This document shows positions 49,672-59,382 of a stretch of DNA of 64,000 nt, one piece after another. The stretch covers positions 101,641 to 165,640 of the forward strand of contig DASXVO010000086.1 of the NCBI GenBank assembly GCA_036504215.1, in the 5' to 3' direction. The position numbers and the translations under genes are program-made. Position 1 is the stretch's first letter, and the number at the start of each line of letters is the position of its first letter. Source of the stretch: Vicinamibacterales bacterium (GTDB lineage Bacteria; Acidobacteriota; Vicinamibacteria; Vicinamibacterales; Fen-181). The notes beneath the pieces were generated by a model. The model ran no database searches, had not been told where the DNA came from, and saw only the letters and a list, made by a program, of their open reading frames with translations.

Positions 49672-52647
49672 CTAGAAACTCATCTTGATCGCCAACTGCG
49701 CGATCCGCTCGCCCGTGCTCGAGAGCGGCGTACCGAATGTCGTGCTCCGCGTCAGCGTCGAACCGCTCACGCTGTAATAGGTCTGGTCCACGCCGTTGTA
49801 GTTCGTCGCATTGAGCAGGTTGAACGCCTCCACGATGAACTGCAGGCGGACGCGAGCCAGATTGACGTCACGCTGGATGCGGGGATCGAGCGTCACGATG
49901 TTCGGCAGGCGGAACTGGTTGCGCACCGTGCCCGGCGCGATGTCGTTGCGGGCGTTGCCGTCGTTGTTCAGATCGACCGCACCCACGCGCGCCGTGTAGG
50001 GCTGCCCGGACTGCGCGGCGAAGATCGCGCTCACCGTCCAGTTCATCGCCAGCGTCCGCGCCACACCCGTCATCCTCCCGGCCACACCATTGGTCGAGAA
50101 CACCCCGCTCACGACGAAACGATGCCGCTGGTCGTTGTTGCCGTAGGTCTTGTCTGCGTTGAAGTCCTGCGGGTTCGACGCGTACTTCGCATCGTCGCCC
50201 GCATTGCCGGGCACGACAGCGGTCGCGTCCGGCACCGTGTCGATCACCCGGCCGAGCGTGTAGGCGACGCGCGCCTGGAAGCTGTTCGCAAACCGGCGAT
50301 TCACCTCGAACGTGACGCCGTTGTAGTGTGACTCGGCGGTCGATTCGAAGGCGATGACCCGCTGGAAGTTCTTGAACGGGCGGTCGGAACCGAAATACGG
50401 ATAGGTCACCGTGCCGCCATCGGCGAGCACGAAGGTCCGTGAGGTCGGCGTACCCGTGTTGCGATCGATCGACCGGGGCAGCCCGCTGCCATCCACCCGC
50501 AGGTAGGTGACCGTCAGCGTCGTGTCTCGGGCGAACTCCCATTCCACGGCGGCGTTCGCCTGCTGCACACGCGCATTCTCGAAGTTCTTGTCGATGTAGA
50601 AGATGCTCGGCGTCGCGGCCGTGCCGCCGGCCGGGATCGAGGTGAAGGTGTTCGGATAGGTCGGGACCGCGTCTCCGCGGAAGGTCAACGAGACGACGTT
50701 GACCCCGTTGTTCGTGTGCGCGGTGCCGAGCATGATCGACGGGGTGCGGGCGTAGAAGATGCCGTACCCCCCGCGCACCACGTACTTCTTGCCTTCCGGA
50801 TTCCACGCCACGCCCAGTCGGGGGCCGAAGTTGTTCGTGTCGGCGTTCAGGCGGCTGGTGTCGATGTCGGCTGCGGCCAGTTGCGCGTCCGGGTTCTTCA
50901 CCGGTGGCGCGGCCGTCTTCATGAGGTCGTAGCGCAGACCCGCATTCAGCGTGACGTCGCGCCGCAGCTTCCACTCATCCTGCACGAACAGCGAGTATTC
51001 GCGGATGTTCGGATTGCTGGTCGCCCCTGTCGTCCCCGGGCCTGCGAAGTTCTGCTGGTAGCTCTCGTTCGCGCCGTTGGGCCGTCCGCCATTGAACGAG
51101 GCCAGGCTGCGAAACGTGTAGGACCCGCTGAAGAACCCCGGGAAGTAGTTGAGGATGTCGTCGAACTGAAAATCGAAGCCACCCTTCACCTTGTGCGCGC
51201 CGCGGGCCCAGGTGAGCGTGTCGGCGACCTGCCATCGCTTGATCGTCGTCTCACGGGGGCTGAAGTTGTTGCGGCCGATCGTCAGCACCGTCGTCCCGCT
51301 CTGCTGCACGATGGCCTCGGGGTTCGCGCTGTTCGTCTGGCCCGGCTCCTCGTCGCGGCCCCACTGGAACTTGGCTTCGTTGAACAGGCTCGATCCCACG
51401 ATCGACGTCCACGCCAGGTTGAGCGACCGCGTGCGGACGATCGATGCGCCGGTGTGCTCGAAGGCGTTCTGCGCCCCGCCGTTCTCGAACCCGTCGCCGG
51501 TGAAGTTCTGGTGGTTGTACCGCACCGTCAGCCGGTTGTCGTGCGCGATTTCGCTGTCGGTCTTGATCAGGAACACGTCCTGGTTGAGCCCGCGGTTCCA
51601 GCTGGTCGCCAGCGGCTGCAGCTTGACGATCGCCGCCTGCGTCGCCGCGTCACCAGGCGTCGTCGCGGGCAGGTTCAGGAACACGAGGTTCGGCTGCGTG
51701 TTCCGCTGCCCGTCGTAGTTGAAGAAGAAGAAGTGACGATTCTTCACGATCGGGCCGCCAAACGTGCCGCCGAACTGGTTGTAGTGATACGGCGACTTCG
51801 GAAGCTTGCGGAGTTCGTTGATCGCGTTGTTCGCGTTGAGCACCTTGTCGCGGTAGAACTCGAAGATCGATCCGCTCGGGGTGTTCGTGCCGGACTTGGT
51901 GACGACATTGATGACGGCGCCGCCGGCGCGACCGTACTCCGCCGAGAACGAGTTGGAGTTCACCTGGAACTCCTTCACCGCGTCCTGGCTGAACTGGTAG
52001 GGTGCGCGTCCAGAGCCGGTGCGCCCGAAGGTCTGGCCGAAGAACGTGTTGTTGTTGTCGGCGCCGTCGACCACGAGGCTGTTCATCGTGCCGCGCTGAC
52101 CGGCGAAGCTGAGGTCACCTGTTCGGACATCCTTGGTGACACCAGGCGTCAGGAGCGCGAAGTCGATGAAGTTGCGGCCGTTGACCGGCAGGTTCTGAAC
52201 GGCCGTGTCGCTCACGGTCGAACTGACCTGGGTCCGCGAGGTCTCCAGCACCGGTGTGGCACCGGTCACCACGACCTCTTGCGCGACGCCGGCCAGTTTC
52301 ATCTCGATCCGGAGCGTGACCGTCTGTCCGACCATCACGACGAGCGCCGGCTTCTTCACCGTCTCGAACCCGCTCAGCTCCGCGACCAGGTCATAGAAAC
52401 CCACCGGCAGCAAGGGAAGCCGAAACAATCCCGCGCTGTCGGTGGCGACCGAGCGGCTGAGACCCGTCTGTGGATTGGTCAGTGACACGGTCACGCCGGG
52501 AATGCGCGCTCCAGTCTGATCGACGACGGTTCCGTCGATCGAACCGGTGGCGCTCTGTGCCACCGAGACACCAGCGGTCCATACGAGGACGCACAGCGCG
52601 GCTGACGCAAGGCGGACACAGCTCCGCCGGGCCTGCAGTGTAAACAC
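49672..52647 (-). CDS. Oar-like TonB-dependent receptor with CarboxypepD-regulatory domain
   Basis: A 991-residue outer-membrane protein. A signal peptide (LASAALCVLVWTAGVSVAQS) is followed by a CarboxypepD-regulatory-like domain (~33-120: GSIDGTVVDQTGARIPGVTV, PVGFYDLVAELSGFETVKK). A plug domain (~125-260) contains NLPVNGRNFIDFALLTPGV and VDGADNNNTFFG. The long beta-barrel ends ERIAQLAIKMSF with terminal Phe. This is the Oar/Cna-B-plug architecture that is abundant in Acidobacteriota, often used for oligosaccharide or peptide uptake or surface display. GTG 52647 has GGAGG five bases upstream. It is convergent with BNR copy 2. Confidence 0.92.
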   Translation of the reverse strand: MFTLQARRSCVRLASAALCVLVWTAGVSVAQSATGSIDGTVVDQTGARIPGVTVSLTNPQTGLSRSVATDSAGLFRLPLLPVGFYDLVAELSGFETVKKPALVVMVGQTVTLRIEMKLAGVAQEVVVTGATPVLETSRTQVSSTVSDTAVQNLPVNGRNFIDFALLTPGVTKDVRTGDLSFAGQRGTMNSLVVDGADNNNTFFGQTFGRTGSGRAPYQFSQDAVKEFQVNSNSFSAEYGRAGGAVINVVTKSGTNTPSGSIFEFYRDKVLNANNAINELRKLPKSPYHYNQFGGTFGGPIVKNRHFFFFNYDGQRNTQPNLVFLNLPATTPGDAATQAAIVKLQPLATSWNRGLNQDVFLIKTDSEIAHDNRLTVRYNHQNFTGDGFENGGAQNAFEHTGASIVRTRSLNLAWTSIVGSSLFNEAKFQWGRDEEPGQTNSANPEAIVQQSGTTVLTIGRNNFSPRETTIKRWQVADTLTWARGAHKVKGGFDFQFDDILNYFPGFFSGSYTFRSLASFNGGRPNGANESYQQNFAGPGTTGATSNPNIREYSLFVQDEWKLRRDVTLNAGLRYDLMKTAAPPVKNPDAQLAAADIDTSRLNADTNNFGPRLGVAWNPEGKKYVVRGGYGIFYARTPSIMLGTAHTNNGVNVVSLTFRGDAVPTYPNTFTSIPAGGTAATPSIFYIDKNFENARVQQANAAVEWEFARDTTLTVTYLRVDGSGLPRSIDRNTGTPTSRTFVLADGGTVTYPYFGSDRPFKNFQRVIAFESTAESHYNGVTFEVNRRFANSFQARVAYTLGRVIDTVPDATAVVPGNAGDDAKYASNPQDFNADKTYGNNDQRHRFVVSGVFSTNGVAGRMTGVARTLAMNWTVSAIFAAQSGQPYTARVGAVDLNNDGNARNDIAPGTVRNQFRLPNIVTLDPRIQRDVNLARVRLQFIVEAFNLLNATNYNGVDQTYYSVSGSTLTRSTTFGTPLSSTGERIAQLAIKMSF

Positions 52648-52737
52648 ACCATCCTCCGTTCGCAGCTAAAGGTTGACCCTACCCTCTGACCGTAGCCGGG
52701 GTGCGGGCGTCCTGTCAACCGGGCGGATGGGAGGGGG

Positions 52738-53313
52738 TCAGGCGCGGCCCATGAACTCGCGGGTTTCCGTGTTCACCCGCACCTTCTCGCCTTCTTTGAT
52801 GAACAGCGGGACGCGGATCTCGATTCCCGTTTCGAGCGTCGCCGCCTTGTTCACGTTGCCGGCGGCCGTGTCGCCACGAGCGCCCGGTTCGGTGTAGGTC
52901 ACCGTCAGTTCGACCGCTGGCGGCATCTGCAGGCCGATCACGTCCCCATTGAAGAGCATCACCTGCACGATCAGGCCGTCGACGAGAAAGTCGCGCGCGT
53001 CGCTGAGCATGTCGGCGCTCAACGTCAACGTCTCGTAGCTCTCCTGATCCATGAAGTGTGAGCCGTTCCCGTCGCTGTAGAGATAGCTCGCGGGCGCCAT
53101 CGTCAGGTCGGGTTCCTTGAACTTGTCACCGGCCCTGAAGGTCTTGTCGAAGACAGCACGCGTCTTCAGATTGCGCATCTTCAGGCGGACGAGCGTCTGC
53201 CCTCCGCGTGCCGTCGGCGTCGACACCTCGACGTCCAGGCAGTGGTAGGGCGTGTCGTCCATCTCGAAGTACATCTTGCGCCGGATGTCGATTGCCTCGA
53301 TCAGTGCGGCCAT
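52738..53313 (-). CDS. yeiP: Elongation factor P-like protein of the EfpL/YeiP type
   Basis: A 191-residue three-domain EF-P homologue. It should bind between the ribosomal P and E sites and relieve stalling at proline runs. At the domain-I loop tip, where EF-P has PGKG with a modified lysine, this protein has STPTARGGQ with Arg36; the same SPTARG tip is found in E. coli YeiP/EfpL. The C-terminus [12 protein letters not shown] also fits YeiP (ERRYMGRA). It therefore probably uses an arginine tip instead of EpmA/B-modified lysine; whether that Arg is rhamnosylated (EarP) cannot be told here. ATG 53313 gives the family's length; an ATG at 53361 would add 16 residues. Confidence 0.85.
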   Translation of the reverse strand: MAALIEAIDIRRKMYFEMDDTPYHCLDVEVSTPTARGGQTLVRLKMRNLKTRAVFDKTFRAGDKFKEPDLTMAPASYLYSDGNGSHFMDQESYETLTLSADMLSDARDFLVDGLIVQVMLFNGDVIGLQMPPAVELTVTYTEPGARGDTAAGNVNKAATLETGIEIRVPLFIKEGEKVRVNTETREFMGRA

Positions 53314-53364
53314 GGCGTCCCCTGCACGAAAAAGCACGACGGCCATCAGGCCGCCAAACATATG

Positions 53365-53370
53365 ATTCTA
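53365..53370 (-). promoter_or_regulatory. -10-like TAGAAT upstream of the EfpL-type gene
   Basis: Read on the minus strand, TAGAAT lies 51 bases before ATG 53313, with an AGGGGA ribosome site in the leader. The divergent tricorn gene has a comparable TATGAT at 53405-53410 on the plus strand, so the ~128-base spacer seems to carry one promoter in each direction. Confidence 0.35.
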
Positions 53371-53441
53371 CCAGTCCGCCCGCCAGGCGGCGTGGTTCTC
53401 CGCTTATGATGGGACGTCTCTTCGCCCTTCCTGGAGCCTCG

Positions 53442-56400
53442 ATGAAGAAAGCACTGCTGTTCACAGCTCTCGCGATCGCGGGCCTCGCCGCCGCCGCGTC
53501 GGCCGGCATTCCGGGTCGCTTCATGCAGTACCCGACGATTTCCGGTGAGACCGTCGTGTTCACGTACGAGGGGGACCTGTGGTCGGTTCCCGCGGCTGGC
53601 GGCGCAGCACGCCGGCTGACCAGCCATCCAGGCACGGAGGAGGCCGCCAAGTTCTCGCCGGACGGCAGGACGCTCGCGTTCACCGCCGACTACGACGGTG
53701 CCCCGGCGCTCTACACGATGCCCGCAACCGGCGGCGCGCCGAGACGCCTGACGTATTTCGGCGCCGGCGTGCAGGCCGTCGCCTGGAGTCCCGACGGCAA
53801 GAAGATCGTGTTCCGCTCGAGCCACGAGGCGACGTTCCGGCCCATGGCGCGGCTCTATGCTGTCGCGGCGAGCGGCGGCTACCCGGAGCCCCTGCCAATG
53901 GACCGCGGCATCCTGTGCTCGTATTCGCCCGACGGCACCAAGCTCGCGTACAACCGGCGGGGCCTCGAGGAGTACTACTGGAAGCGCTACAAAGGCGGCC
54001 GATTCGTCGACCTCTGGCTCTATGATTTCGGCGCCAGACAGTACACGCAGCTCTCGGACTACGTCGGCAAGAGCGCGTATCCGATGTACGCCGCCGGCAA
54101 GCTCTACTTCGTGTCCGACCGCGATCCGAAGGGCATCAGCAACCTCTACACGATCGACCCGGTCACCAAGAAGGTGGACCAGGTGACGAGCTTCGACGAC
54201 TTCGACGTACAGTGGCCGACGACCGACGGCAAGCGGATCGTCTTCGTGCGCGCCGGGCGCCTGCACGTCTTCGACCCGGCCGCCGGCACCACCAGGGCGA
54301 TCGAGGTGGACATCGCGTCCGACCGATGGCAGCTGGCCGACCGCACGGTGAACGCACGCGACTACATCCAGTCCTTCTCGGTGTCGAACGACGGCAGGAC
54401 CGCGGTCTTCGAGGCCCGTGGCGACATCTTCCTCGTTCCCACCGACGAGAGCCTCCCAACCCGCAACCTCACCGGCACGACGAGCTCGCGCGAGCGGTTC
54501 CCGCAGCTTTCGCCCGACGGCAAGAAGGTGGCGTTCTTCTCGGACAAGACCGGCGACTACCAGCTCTACCTGGCCGACATCGGCGGCGACAAGCCGTGGG
54601 AGCCATTGACGACCGCCCTCGATCGCACCGTCTATCACCTCGAGTGGTCGCCAGATGGCTCGAAGATTCTGTTCGGCAACAAGGATTTCGCGCTCTTCTA
54701 CCTCGACGTCGCCACCAAGAAGCTCACGAAGTTCGCCACGTCGAACCAGATGAAGAACGACGAGTTCTTCTGGGAAGTCAGCGATTACGCGTGGTCGCCG
54801 GACAGCAAGTGGATCACCTACTCGTTCGTGCAGTTCAACCGGAACAACCGCGTGTTCCTCTACAGCCTCGAGCAGAACAGGAACTTCCCGGTCACCAGCG
54901 ACTTCTACGACAGCCTGAATCCGTCGTTCGACGCGAACGGAAACTACCTCTATTTCCTCTCGTACCGAGACTTCTCGACGCGCATCGACATCTTCGAGGA
55001 CAACCACGTCATCGAGCACCCGGTGCAGGTGATGGCCGTGCAACTCAAGGCCGGGCCGAAGCCGCCCTTCGAGCGCGCCGACAAGAAGAAGGACGCCGAG
55101 CCGTTCCGCGTCGACGTGGCGGGGCTCGATTCGCGCGTCTTCCCGCTGCCCGTTGCCCCGGGAATCTACTTCCACCTCAAGGCCGGCAACGGGGTGGTCG
55201 GGTTCGATTCGCTGCCGACGTACGCCGAGGCCGAAACCGAAGAGCTCTTCAAGCCGGGCGGCGCCGACAAATGGACGCTCCACGTGTTCGACATGGCATC
55301 CCAGAAGGACGTGGTGGCGACCGACACGGTGGTGAACTGGCGGCTGTCCGCAAACGGCGAACAGATCATCACGCGAAAGGCGGATGCAACGTTCCAGATT
55401 GCGACGCCCGACAAGATCATCCAGAACCCCGGGTCGCTCGGCACGAAGCTCCCGCTCGGCGGGATGCAGGCGCGCGTGAGGCCAATCGACGAATGGACGC
55501 AGATCTTCAACGATACGTGGCGCTGGTATCGCGACTTCTTCTACGACGAGAACATGCACGGCCGCGACTGGAAGAAGCTGGGCGACACCCTGCGCGCGTT
55601 CATCCCCGACCTGTCGTCGCGCGCGGATCTCAACTGGCTGCTCTCGCAGATGGTGGGCGACCTCAACGTGTCGCACACCTACATCGGCGGAGGGGACCAG
55701 GGTCCCCAGCGCGCGCCCGAGGTCCGCACGTTCACGGGCCTGCTGGGCGCGGACCTGGCCGCCGACGCCAGCGGCTACCTGAAGCTCGGGAAGATCCTCG
55801 GCCCGACGGCCTACAACGCCGACCTCACGGCGCCGCTCGTTCGACCGGGGGTGGACGTCAAGGAAGGCGATTTCCTGATTGCCATCGACGGCCATGAGCT
55901 CAAGGCGTCGGAGAACCCCTACCAGTATCTCCAGGTGACGCGCGGCCAGAAGGTGAAGCTGACGGTCAACTCGAAACCGACGGCCGTCGGCGCCCGCACG
56001 ATCGAGGTTGAACCGCTCCGCTCGGAATCGACGCTCCGCTACAACCGCTGGCTGTCCGACAACATCGACGCAGTTCTCAGAGCGTCGAACGGCGAGATCG
56101 GCTACATGCACATCACGGCGATGAGCACCGACAACGTCGGCCAGTTCGACAAGTTCTGGCGCGCCTTCCGCTACAAGAAGGGGCTCATCATCGACGTCCG
56201 CGGGAACGGAGGCGGCTGGACCGAGTACTTCATCATCGACAAGCTCGAGCGGAAGATGACGGCGTACAACGTCTTGCGAGGGATGGAGCCCTTCCGCTAT
56301 CCGGGCTCGACGACCACCGGCCAGGTCGCCGTGCTGTCGAACGAGTACAACGGCTCGGACGGCGAGGCGTTCATCGAGCACTTCAAGGCGCGCAAGCTCG

Positions 56401-56690
56401 GCACGGTCATCGGCGTCCCGTCGTGGGGCGGACTGGTTGGCATCCTGAACCGCCAACTGACGATCGACAACGGAACGGTCGAGCAGTCCAACAACTCGTT
56501 CTACAACGACCAGGGGAAGTGGATCGTCGAAAGCCACGGCGCCGACCCTGACATCGTCCTCGACAACGACCCGGCGTCCGCATCGGCCGGCCGCGACGCT
56601 CAACTCGAGAAGGCCATCGAGGTGCTGCAGAAGCAGATCAAGGAGAAGCCGTTCACCTTCCCGGCCAGACCGAAATACCCGATCCGGTAG
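53442..56690 (+). CDS. Tricorn-type protease with signal peptide
   Basis: A 1,082-residue protein. A Sec signal ([21 protein letters not shown]) indicates export, unlike archaeal cytoplasmic tricorn. Residues ~25-650 form WD40/TolB-like propellers (repeats such as [30 protein letters not shown]). A helical C1 domain (~700-790) carries the catalytic His in [14 protein letters not shown] domain (~800-900) includes [12 protein letters not shown]. The S41-like C2 domain has the nucleophile in NGSDGEAF and a Glu in [13 protein letters not shown]. The tetrad seems complete, so it should be an active exopeptidase-like processing protease in the periplasm. GGAG lies about nine bases before the ATG. 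It is divergent from yeiP. Confidence 0.93.
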   Translation: MKKALLFTALAIAGLAAAASAGIPGRFMQYPTISGETVVFTYEGDLWSVPAAGGAARRLTSHPGTEEAAKFSPDGRTLAFTADYDGAPALYTMPATGGAPRRLTYFGAGVQAVAWSPDGKKIVFRSSHEATFRPMARLYAVAASGGYPEPLPMDRGILCSYSPDGTKLAYNRRGLEEYYWKRYKGGRFVDLWLYDFGARQYTQLSDYVGKSAYPMYAAGKLYFVSDRDPKGISNLYTIDPVTKKVDQVTSFDDFDVQWPTTDGKRIVFVRAGRLHVFDPAAGTTRAIEVDIASDRWQLADRTVNARDYIQSFSVSNDGRTAVFEARGDIFLVPTDESLPTRNLTGTTSSRERFPQLSPDGKKVAFFSDKTGDYQLYLADIGGDKPWEPLTTALDRTVYHLEWSPDGSKILFGNKDFALFYLDVATKKLTKFATSNQMKNDEFFWEVSDYAWSPDSKWITYSFVQFNRNNRVFLYSLEQNRNFPVTSDFYDSLNPSFDANGNYLYFLSYRDFSTRIDIFEDNHVIEHPVQVMAVQLKAGPKPPFERADKKKDAEPFRVDVAGLDSRVFPLPVAPGIYFHLKAGNGVVGFDSLPTYAEAETEELFKPGGADKWTLHVFDMASQKDVVATDTVVNWRLSANGEQIITRKADATFQIATPDKIIQNPGSLGTKLPLGGMQARVRPIDEWTQIFNDTWRWYRDFFYDENMHGRDWKKLGDTLRAFIPDLSSRADLNWLLSQMVGDLNVSHTYIGGGDQGPQRAPEVRTFTGLLGADLAADASGYLKLGKILGPTAYNADLTAPLVRPGVDVKEGDFLIAIDGHELKASENPYQYLQVTRGQKVKLTVNSKPTAVGARTIEVEPLRSESTLRYNRWLSDNIDAVLRASNGEIGYMHITAMSTDNVGQFDKFWRAFRYKKGLIIDVRGNGGGWTEYFIIDKLERKMTAYNVLRGMEPFRYPGSTTTGQVAVLSNEYNGSDGEAFIEHFKARKLGTVIGVPSWGGLVGILNRQLTIDNGTVEQSNNSFYNDQGKWIVESHGADPDIVLDNDPASASAGRDAQLEKAIEVLQKQIKEKPFTFPARPKYPIR

Positions 56691-56720
56691 CGGGGTGAGC
56701 CACGCCGGGGACGTGGAGCT

Positions 56721-56787
56721 CGCGGAGGACGCAGAGCACGCAGAGACGAACACACCGTTCGCATCTGCGTACTCTGCGGATTCTGTG
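56721..56787. repeat. Nonamer repeats arranged as an imperfect inverted pair after the tricorn gene
   Basis: Three 9-base units (CGCGGAGGA, CGCAGAGCA, CGCAGAGAC) at 56721-56747 are followed by inverted units (TCTGCGTAC, TCTGCGGAT, TCTGTGAGG) from 56764. The arms GCAGAGCACGCAGA (56731-56744) and TCTGCGTACTCTGC (56764-56777) pair at 13 of 14 positions. It lies ~30 bases after the tricorn stop in a 261-base spacer and may serve as its transcript end. Confidence 0.65.
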
Positions 56788-56951
56788 AGGCGTTCCGGCC
56801 CTGTCCACCAGAACCAATCGATGAGCCCCGACGTCCAACCGTTGGGGGACGCCTCCCGCCCGGCTCCATTTGACTCGCGTCCGCGTCTGCGGTTCCATAG
56901 CGGTAGGCGGGCGTCTCCCCCACGCCCGCAGCACGTGGATGAGGCGTCGCC

Positions 56952-59108
56952 ATGAATCTCCGTTCGAGGTTGACGTTCGCGTTCTTCGCCATCTCCGTCG
57001 TCCCGCTCTCCGCGGTGACGCTCTATTCCCACTACTCGTCCGAACGGGCGCTGCGGCGGGCGGCCGAGCAGCAGGCCCAGGCGCTTGCGGCCGACATGGG
57101 CCACCGGATGGAATGGGTGACCGCCGATCTCGGGCGCCGGATGGACCGCCTGTGGCCGGAACAGGTCACCGAGCAGGCGGACGCCCGGCCGACTCGACCG
57201 GCCGGCCCCGAGGGCGTTCGGCCGCAGCCGTCGCCCTCCGAAGCGATGGCGGGGCACGTGGCGGGGACACTCGGCGCGATTGCGCCGATGCTCGAGTCAC
57301 TGGAACTCGTGCCGACCGTGACCACCCCGCCAGCGGCGCCGTACTCCGGCTCGGACCGGGCCCCACTCCCCGTCCCGCCTCCGGCCGAGGTCGACCACTC
57401 TCGGCGGCGGCCGACGGCAGAGGAAACCGTTGCCAGGCGCGATCGCGTCGCCGCTGTAGCCGACGCCCGCAAGACCGTCGGAACCCGCAAGATGGTCGTC
57501 GAGATGTCGCAGGTGATCGCGCAGGCGCTGAAGCCCTACGCGAGCGGAAACGCGGGCACCAGCGCGACAGAGATGGCCGCCTGGAACAAGGCGCTGGCGG
57601 ATCAGATCGACCGGAACGTCGCCAACCTCGGGCCGGTCGAGACGAGCCAGGCGCGGAGTGGCGCAGCCGCGGTCGGCACCGCTGGCGGCGAGAATTCGCC
57701 GCGACCACAAGGAGCGCCCGGACGCGTTCGCGCGTTCACAGTGCTCAAGGGCAACGCGATCAACACGGAGGTCCAGCGCGACGGCCGCCCGATCGGCCGC
57801 ATCAGCGGGACGCTCAACATCGACCGGTTGCTCCATACGGTGATGTCGCTGAACCGCCGCGACCGCCAGGAGATTCCGTTCGCGGTGGACGGCGACGGGC
57901 ACCTGCACGCACCGCGTGCCTCGGACGAGACCGTCATCCGGTCGCTCGGCCTCGCGTCGGCGCTGCCCGCCGGCGGTATCTCGGTGCGCTCGGTCAACGA
58001 CTGGGTCGTCGCCACCCGGAAGGATCCGTCCGGCAGCACCTTCGGCATCGCGCGCCCCATCGGCGACGATGTCCGCGAGTTGCGCCGGGTATCGGCCCGG
58101 AACTTCGGCCTCGGCTTCGCCCTGATCGCGCTGGTGTTCGCGGGCAGCATCCCGCTGGCGGGCGGCATGACCCGAAACCTGCGCACGTTGATGGACGGTG
58201 TGCAGCGGCTCGCGCGCGGCGACCTCGGCACCCGGGTTCCAGTTCGCTCGCGCGACGAGTTCGGCCGTCTCGGCGTGGCCTTCAACCAGATGGCCGAGAA
58301 CCTTGCCGCGCACGAAAAGCTCGTCGTCGAGCAGGAACGCATCAAGAGGGAACTCGAGCTCTGCCGGCAGATTCAGACCGAGATGCTGCCGCACCAGCCG
58401 CTGCGCTTTGGCCTGGCCGAGGCGCGCGGACTGTCGATCCCGGCGCGGGAGGTCGGGGGCGACTTCTTCAACTACTTCGTCCTGCCCGACGGAGGCATCG
58501 CGTTGCTCGTCGGCGACGTCTCGGGCAAGGGTGTCGGCGCGGCCCTGCTCATGGCCAATGTCCAGGCGACGCTGCGCGCGCGGCTGCCGCTCGAGCAGGA
58601 TCTCGCGACGCTGGCCGACGGCCTCGACCACGATCTGCAGGCGGCCACGCCGTCCGAGGTCTACCTCACGCTCTTCGTCGGCATCGTGGACCCCGTCCGG
58701 CGCGTCCTGCGCTACGTGAACGCGGGCCACAATACGCAGTTCGTGCTCCGCCGCGACGGCGGCCTCGAGCGGCTGGCTTCGACCGGCCGCCCCCTCGGTC
58801 TGCTCGCGGGTGCCGGCTACGAGGAACGCGCCGTGACGCTCGGCGAGAGCGACCAGCTCTTCCTCTACACGGACGGGATGGTCGAAGCCGAGAGCGAGAC
58901 GGGCGAGTTCCTGGGCCCCGAACGTCTCGAATCGCTGCTTCTGGAGGGCTTATCCACCGACGTGGAGGCGCTGCTCGCCCGGGTGGAGTTGGCCGTGCGT
59001 GAGTTCCGCGGCGCGGCCGAACCGTCCGACGACGCGACGATGATGGCGTTCAGGTTCGGACCGACACCGGACGTCGCGGCCTCGCCAGGCGTCAATCAGA
59101 CCGCTTGA
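56952..59108 (+). CDS. Membrane HAMP-SpoIIE/RsbU-type serine phosphatase
   Basis: A 718-residue PP2C-type phosphatase. TM1 (8-26, TFAFFAISVVPLSAVTLYS) and TM2 (~385-406) enclose a ~350-residue periplasmic sensor region with a long Ala/Pro-rich, probably disordered middle. A HAMP domain (~406-460) and a coiled-coil linker lead to the phosphatase domain (~475-700): ELELCRQIQTEMLPHQ, VGGDFFNYFVLPDGG, VGDVSGKGVGAALLMA, YVNAGHNTQFVL, LYTDGMVEAES and a final PSDDATMMAF. The metal-binding Asp residues are kept. It likely dephosphorylates an anti-sigma antagonist (RsbV/SpoIIAA-like) in a partner-switching cascade; none is encoded in the window. Confidence 0.92.
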   Translation: MNLRSRLTFAFFAISVVPLSAVTLYSHYSSERALRRAAEQQAQALAADMGHRMEWVTADLGRRMDRLWPEQVTEQADARPTRPAGPEGVRPQPSPSEAMAGHVAGTLGAIAPMLESLELVPTVTTPPAAPYSGSDRAPLPVPPPAEVDHSRRRPTAEETVARRDRVAAVADARKTVGTRKMVVEMSQVIAQALKPYASGNAGTSATEMAAWNKALADQIDRNVANLGPVETSQARSGAAAVGTAGGENSPRPQGAPGRVRAFTVLKGNAINTEVQRDGRPIGRISGTLNIDRLLHTVMSLNRRDRQEIPFAVDGDGHLHAPRASDETVIRSLGLASALPAGGISVRSVNDWVVATRKDPSGSTFGIARPIGDDVRELRRVSARNFGLGFALIALVFAGSIPLAGGMTRNLRTLMDGVQRLARGDLGTRVPVRSRDEFGRLGVAFNQMAENLAAHEKLVVEQERIKRELELCRQIQTEMLPHQPLRFGLAEARGLSIPAREVGGDFFNYFVLPDGGIALLVGDVSGKGVGAALLMANVQATLRARLPLEQDLATLADGLDHDLQAATPSEVYLTLFVGIVDPVRRVLRYVNAGHNTQFVLRRDGGLERLASTGRPLGLLAGAGYEERAVTLGESDQLFLYTDGMVEAESETGEFLGPERLESLLLEGLSTDVEALLARVELAVREFRGAAEPSDDATMMAFRFGPTPDVAASPGVNQTA

Positions 59109-59173
59109 TTCCCCACCGCGCCCGCAGTAGCATGACGCGGCTTGCCCCCGCTCTCTTTCACCCGGAGGTTCTC

Positions 59174-59239
59174 ATGGCGAAGTGCGGATCGAAGTGCGGT
59201 ACGAAGAAGGCGGCGCCGAAGAAGAAGGCCGCCAAGTAG
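59174..59239 (+). CDS. 21-residue Cys/Lys micro-ORF with strong ribosome site
   Basis: A short frame encoding MAKCGSKCGT followed by a KKAAPKKKAAK tail. It has two cysteines (4 and 8, CxxxC) and eight lysines but no acidic residue. GGAGG (59164-59168) lies five bases before the ATG and is one of the best ribosome sites in the window. The AAPKKKAAK tail resembles histone H1-like or HU-tail basic sequences. A hairpin begins 14 bases after the stop. I do not recognise the family. A nucleic-acid- or metal-binding peptide, or a leader peptide, is possible. Too short for compositional proof of coding. Confidence 0.55.
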   Translation: MAKCGSKCGTKKAAPKKKAAK

Positions 59240-59253
59240 CAACATCGGACCAT

Positions 59254-59292
59254 GGTGCCGGCCTTCCAGGCCGCCTAAGATCGGCCGGCACC
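59254..59292 (+). terminator. Hairpin downstream of the micro-ORF, with an alternative inner hairpin
   Basis: GGTGCCGGCC (59254-59263) pairs perfectly with GGCCGGCACC (59283-59292). A shorter stem GGCCT/AGGCC (59260-59264 with 59268-59272) uses part of the same left arm, so the two cannot form together. No T-run follows. It may be a terminator or an attenuator-like switch between the micro-ORF and the oxidoreductase gene. Confidence 0.5.
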
Positions 59293-59382
59293 GTTCGGTC
59301 GCACGAGGTTTCGCCGTCGCACCGGACTCCTCCACGTCACGTTCTCGTTCGCGCTGCTGCCGGCGCCGAGTGATTCAACGTC

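Noticed and set aside
53346..57257. Open frame of 1,303 codons on the minus strand
   Set aside because: It is antisense to the tricorn gene, which has complete catalytic motifs and a signal peptide. The composition is that of a GC shadow.
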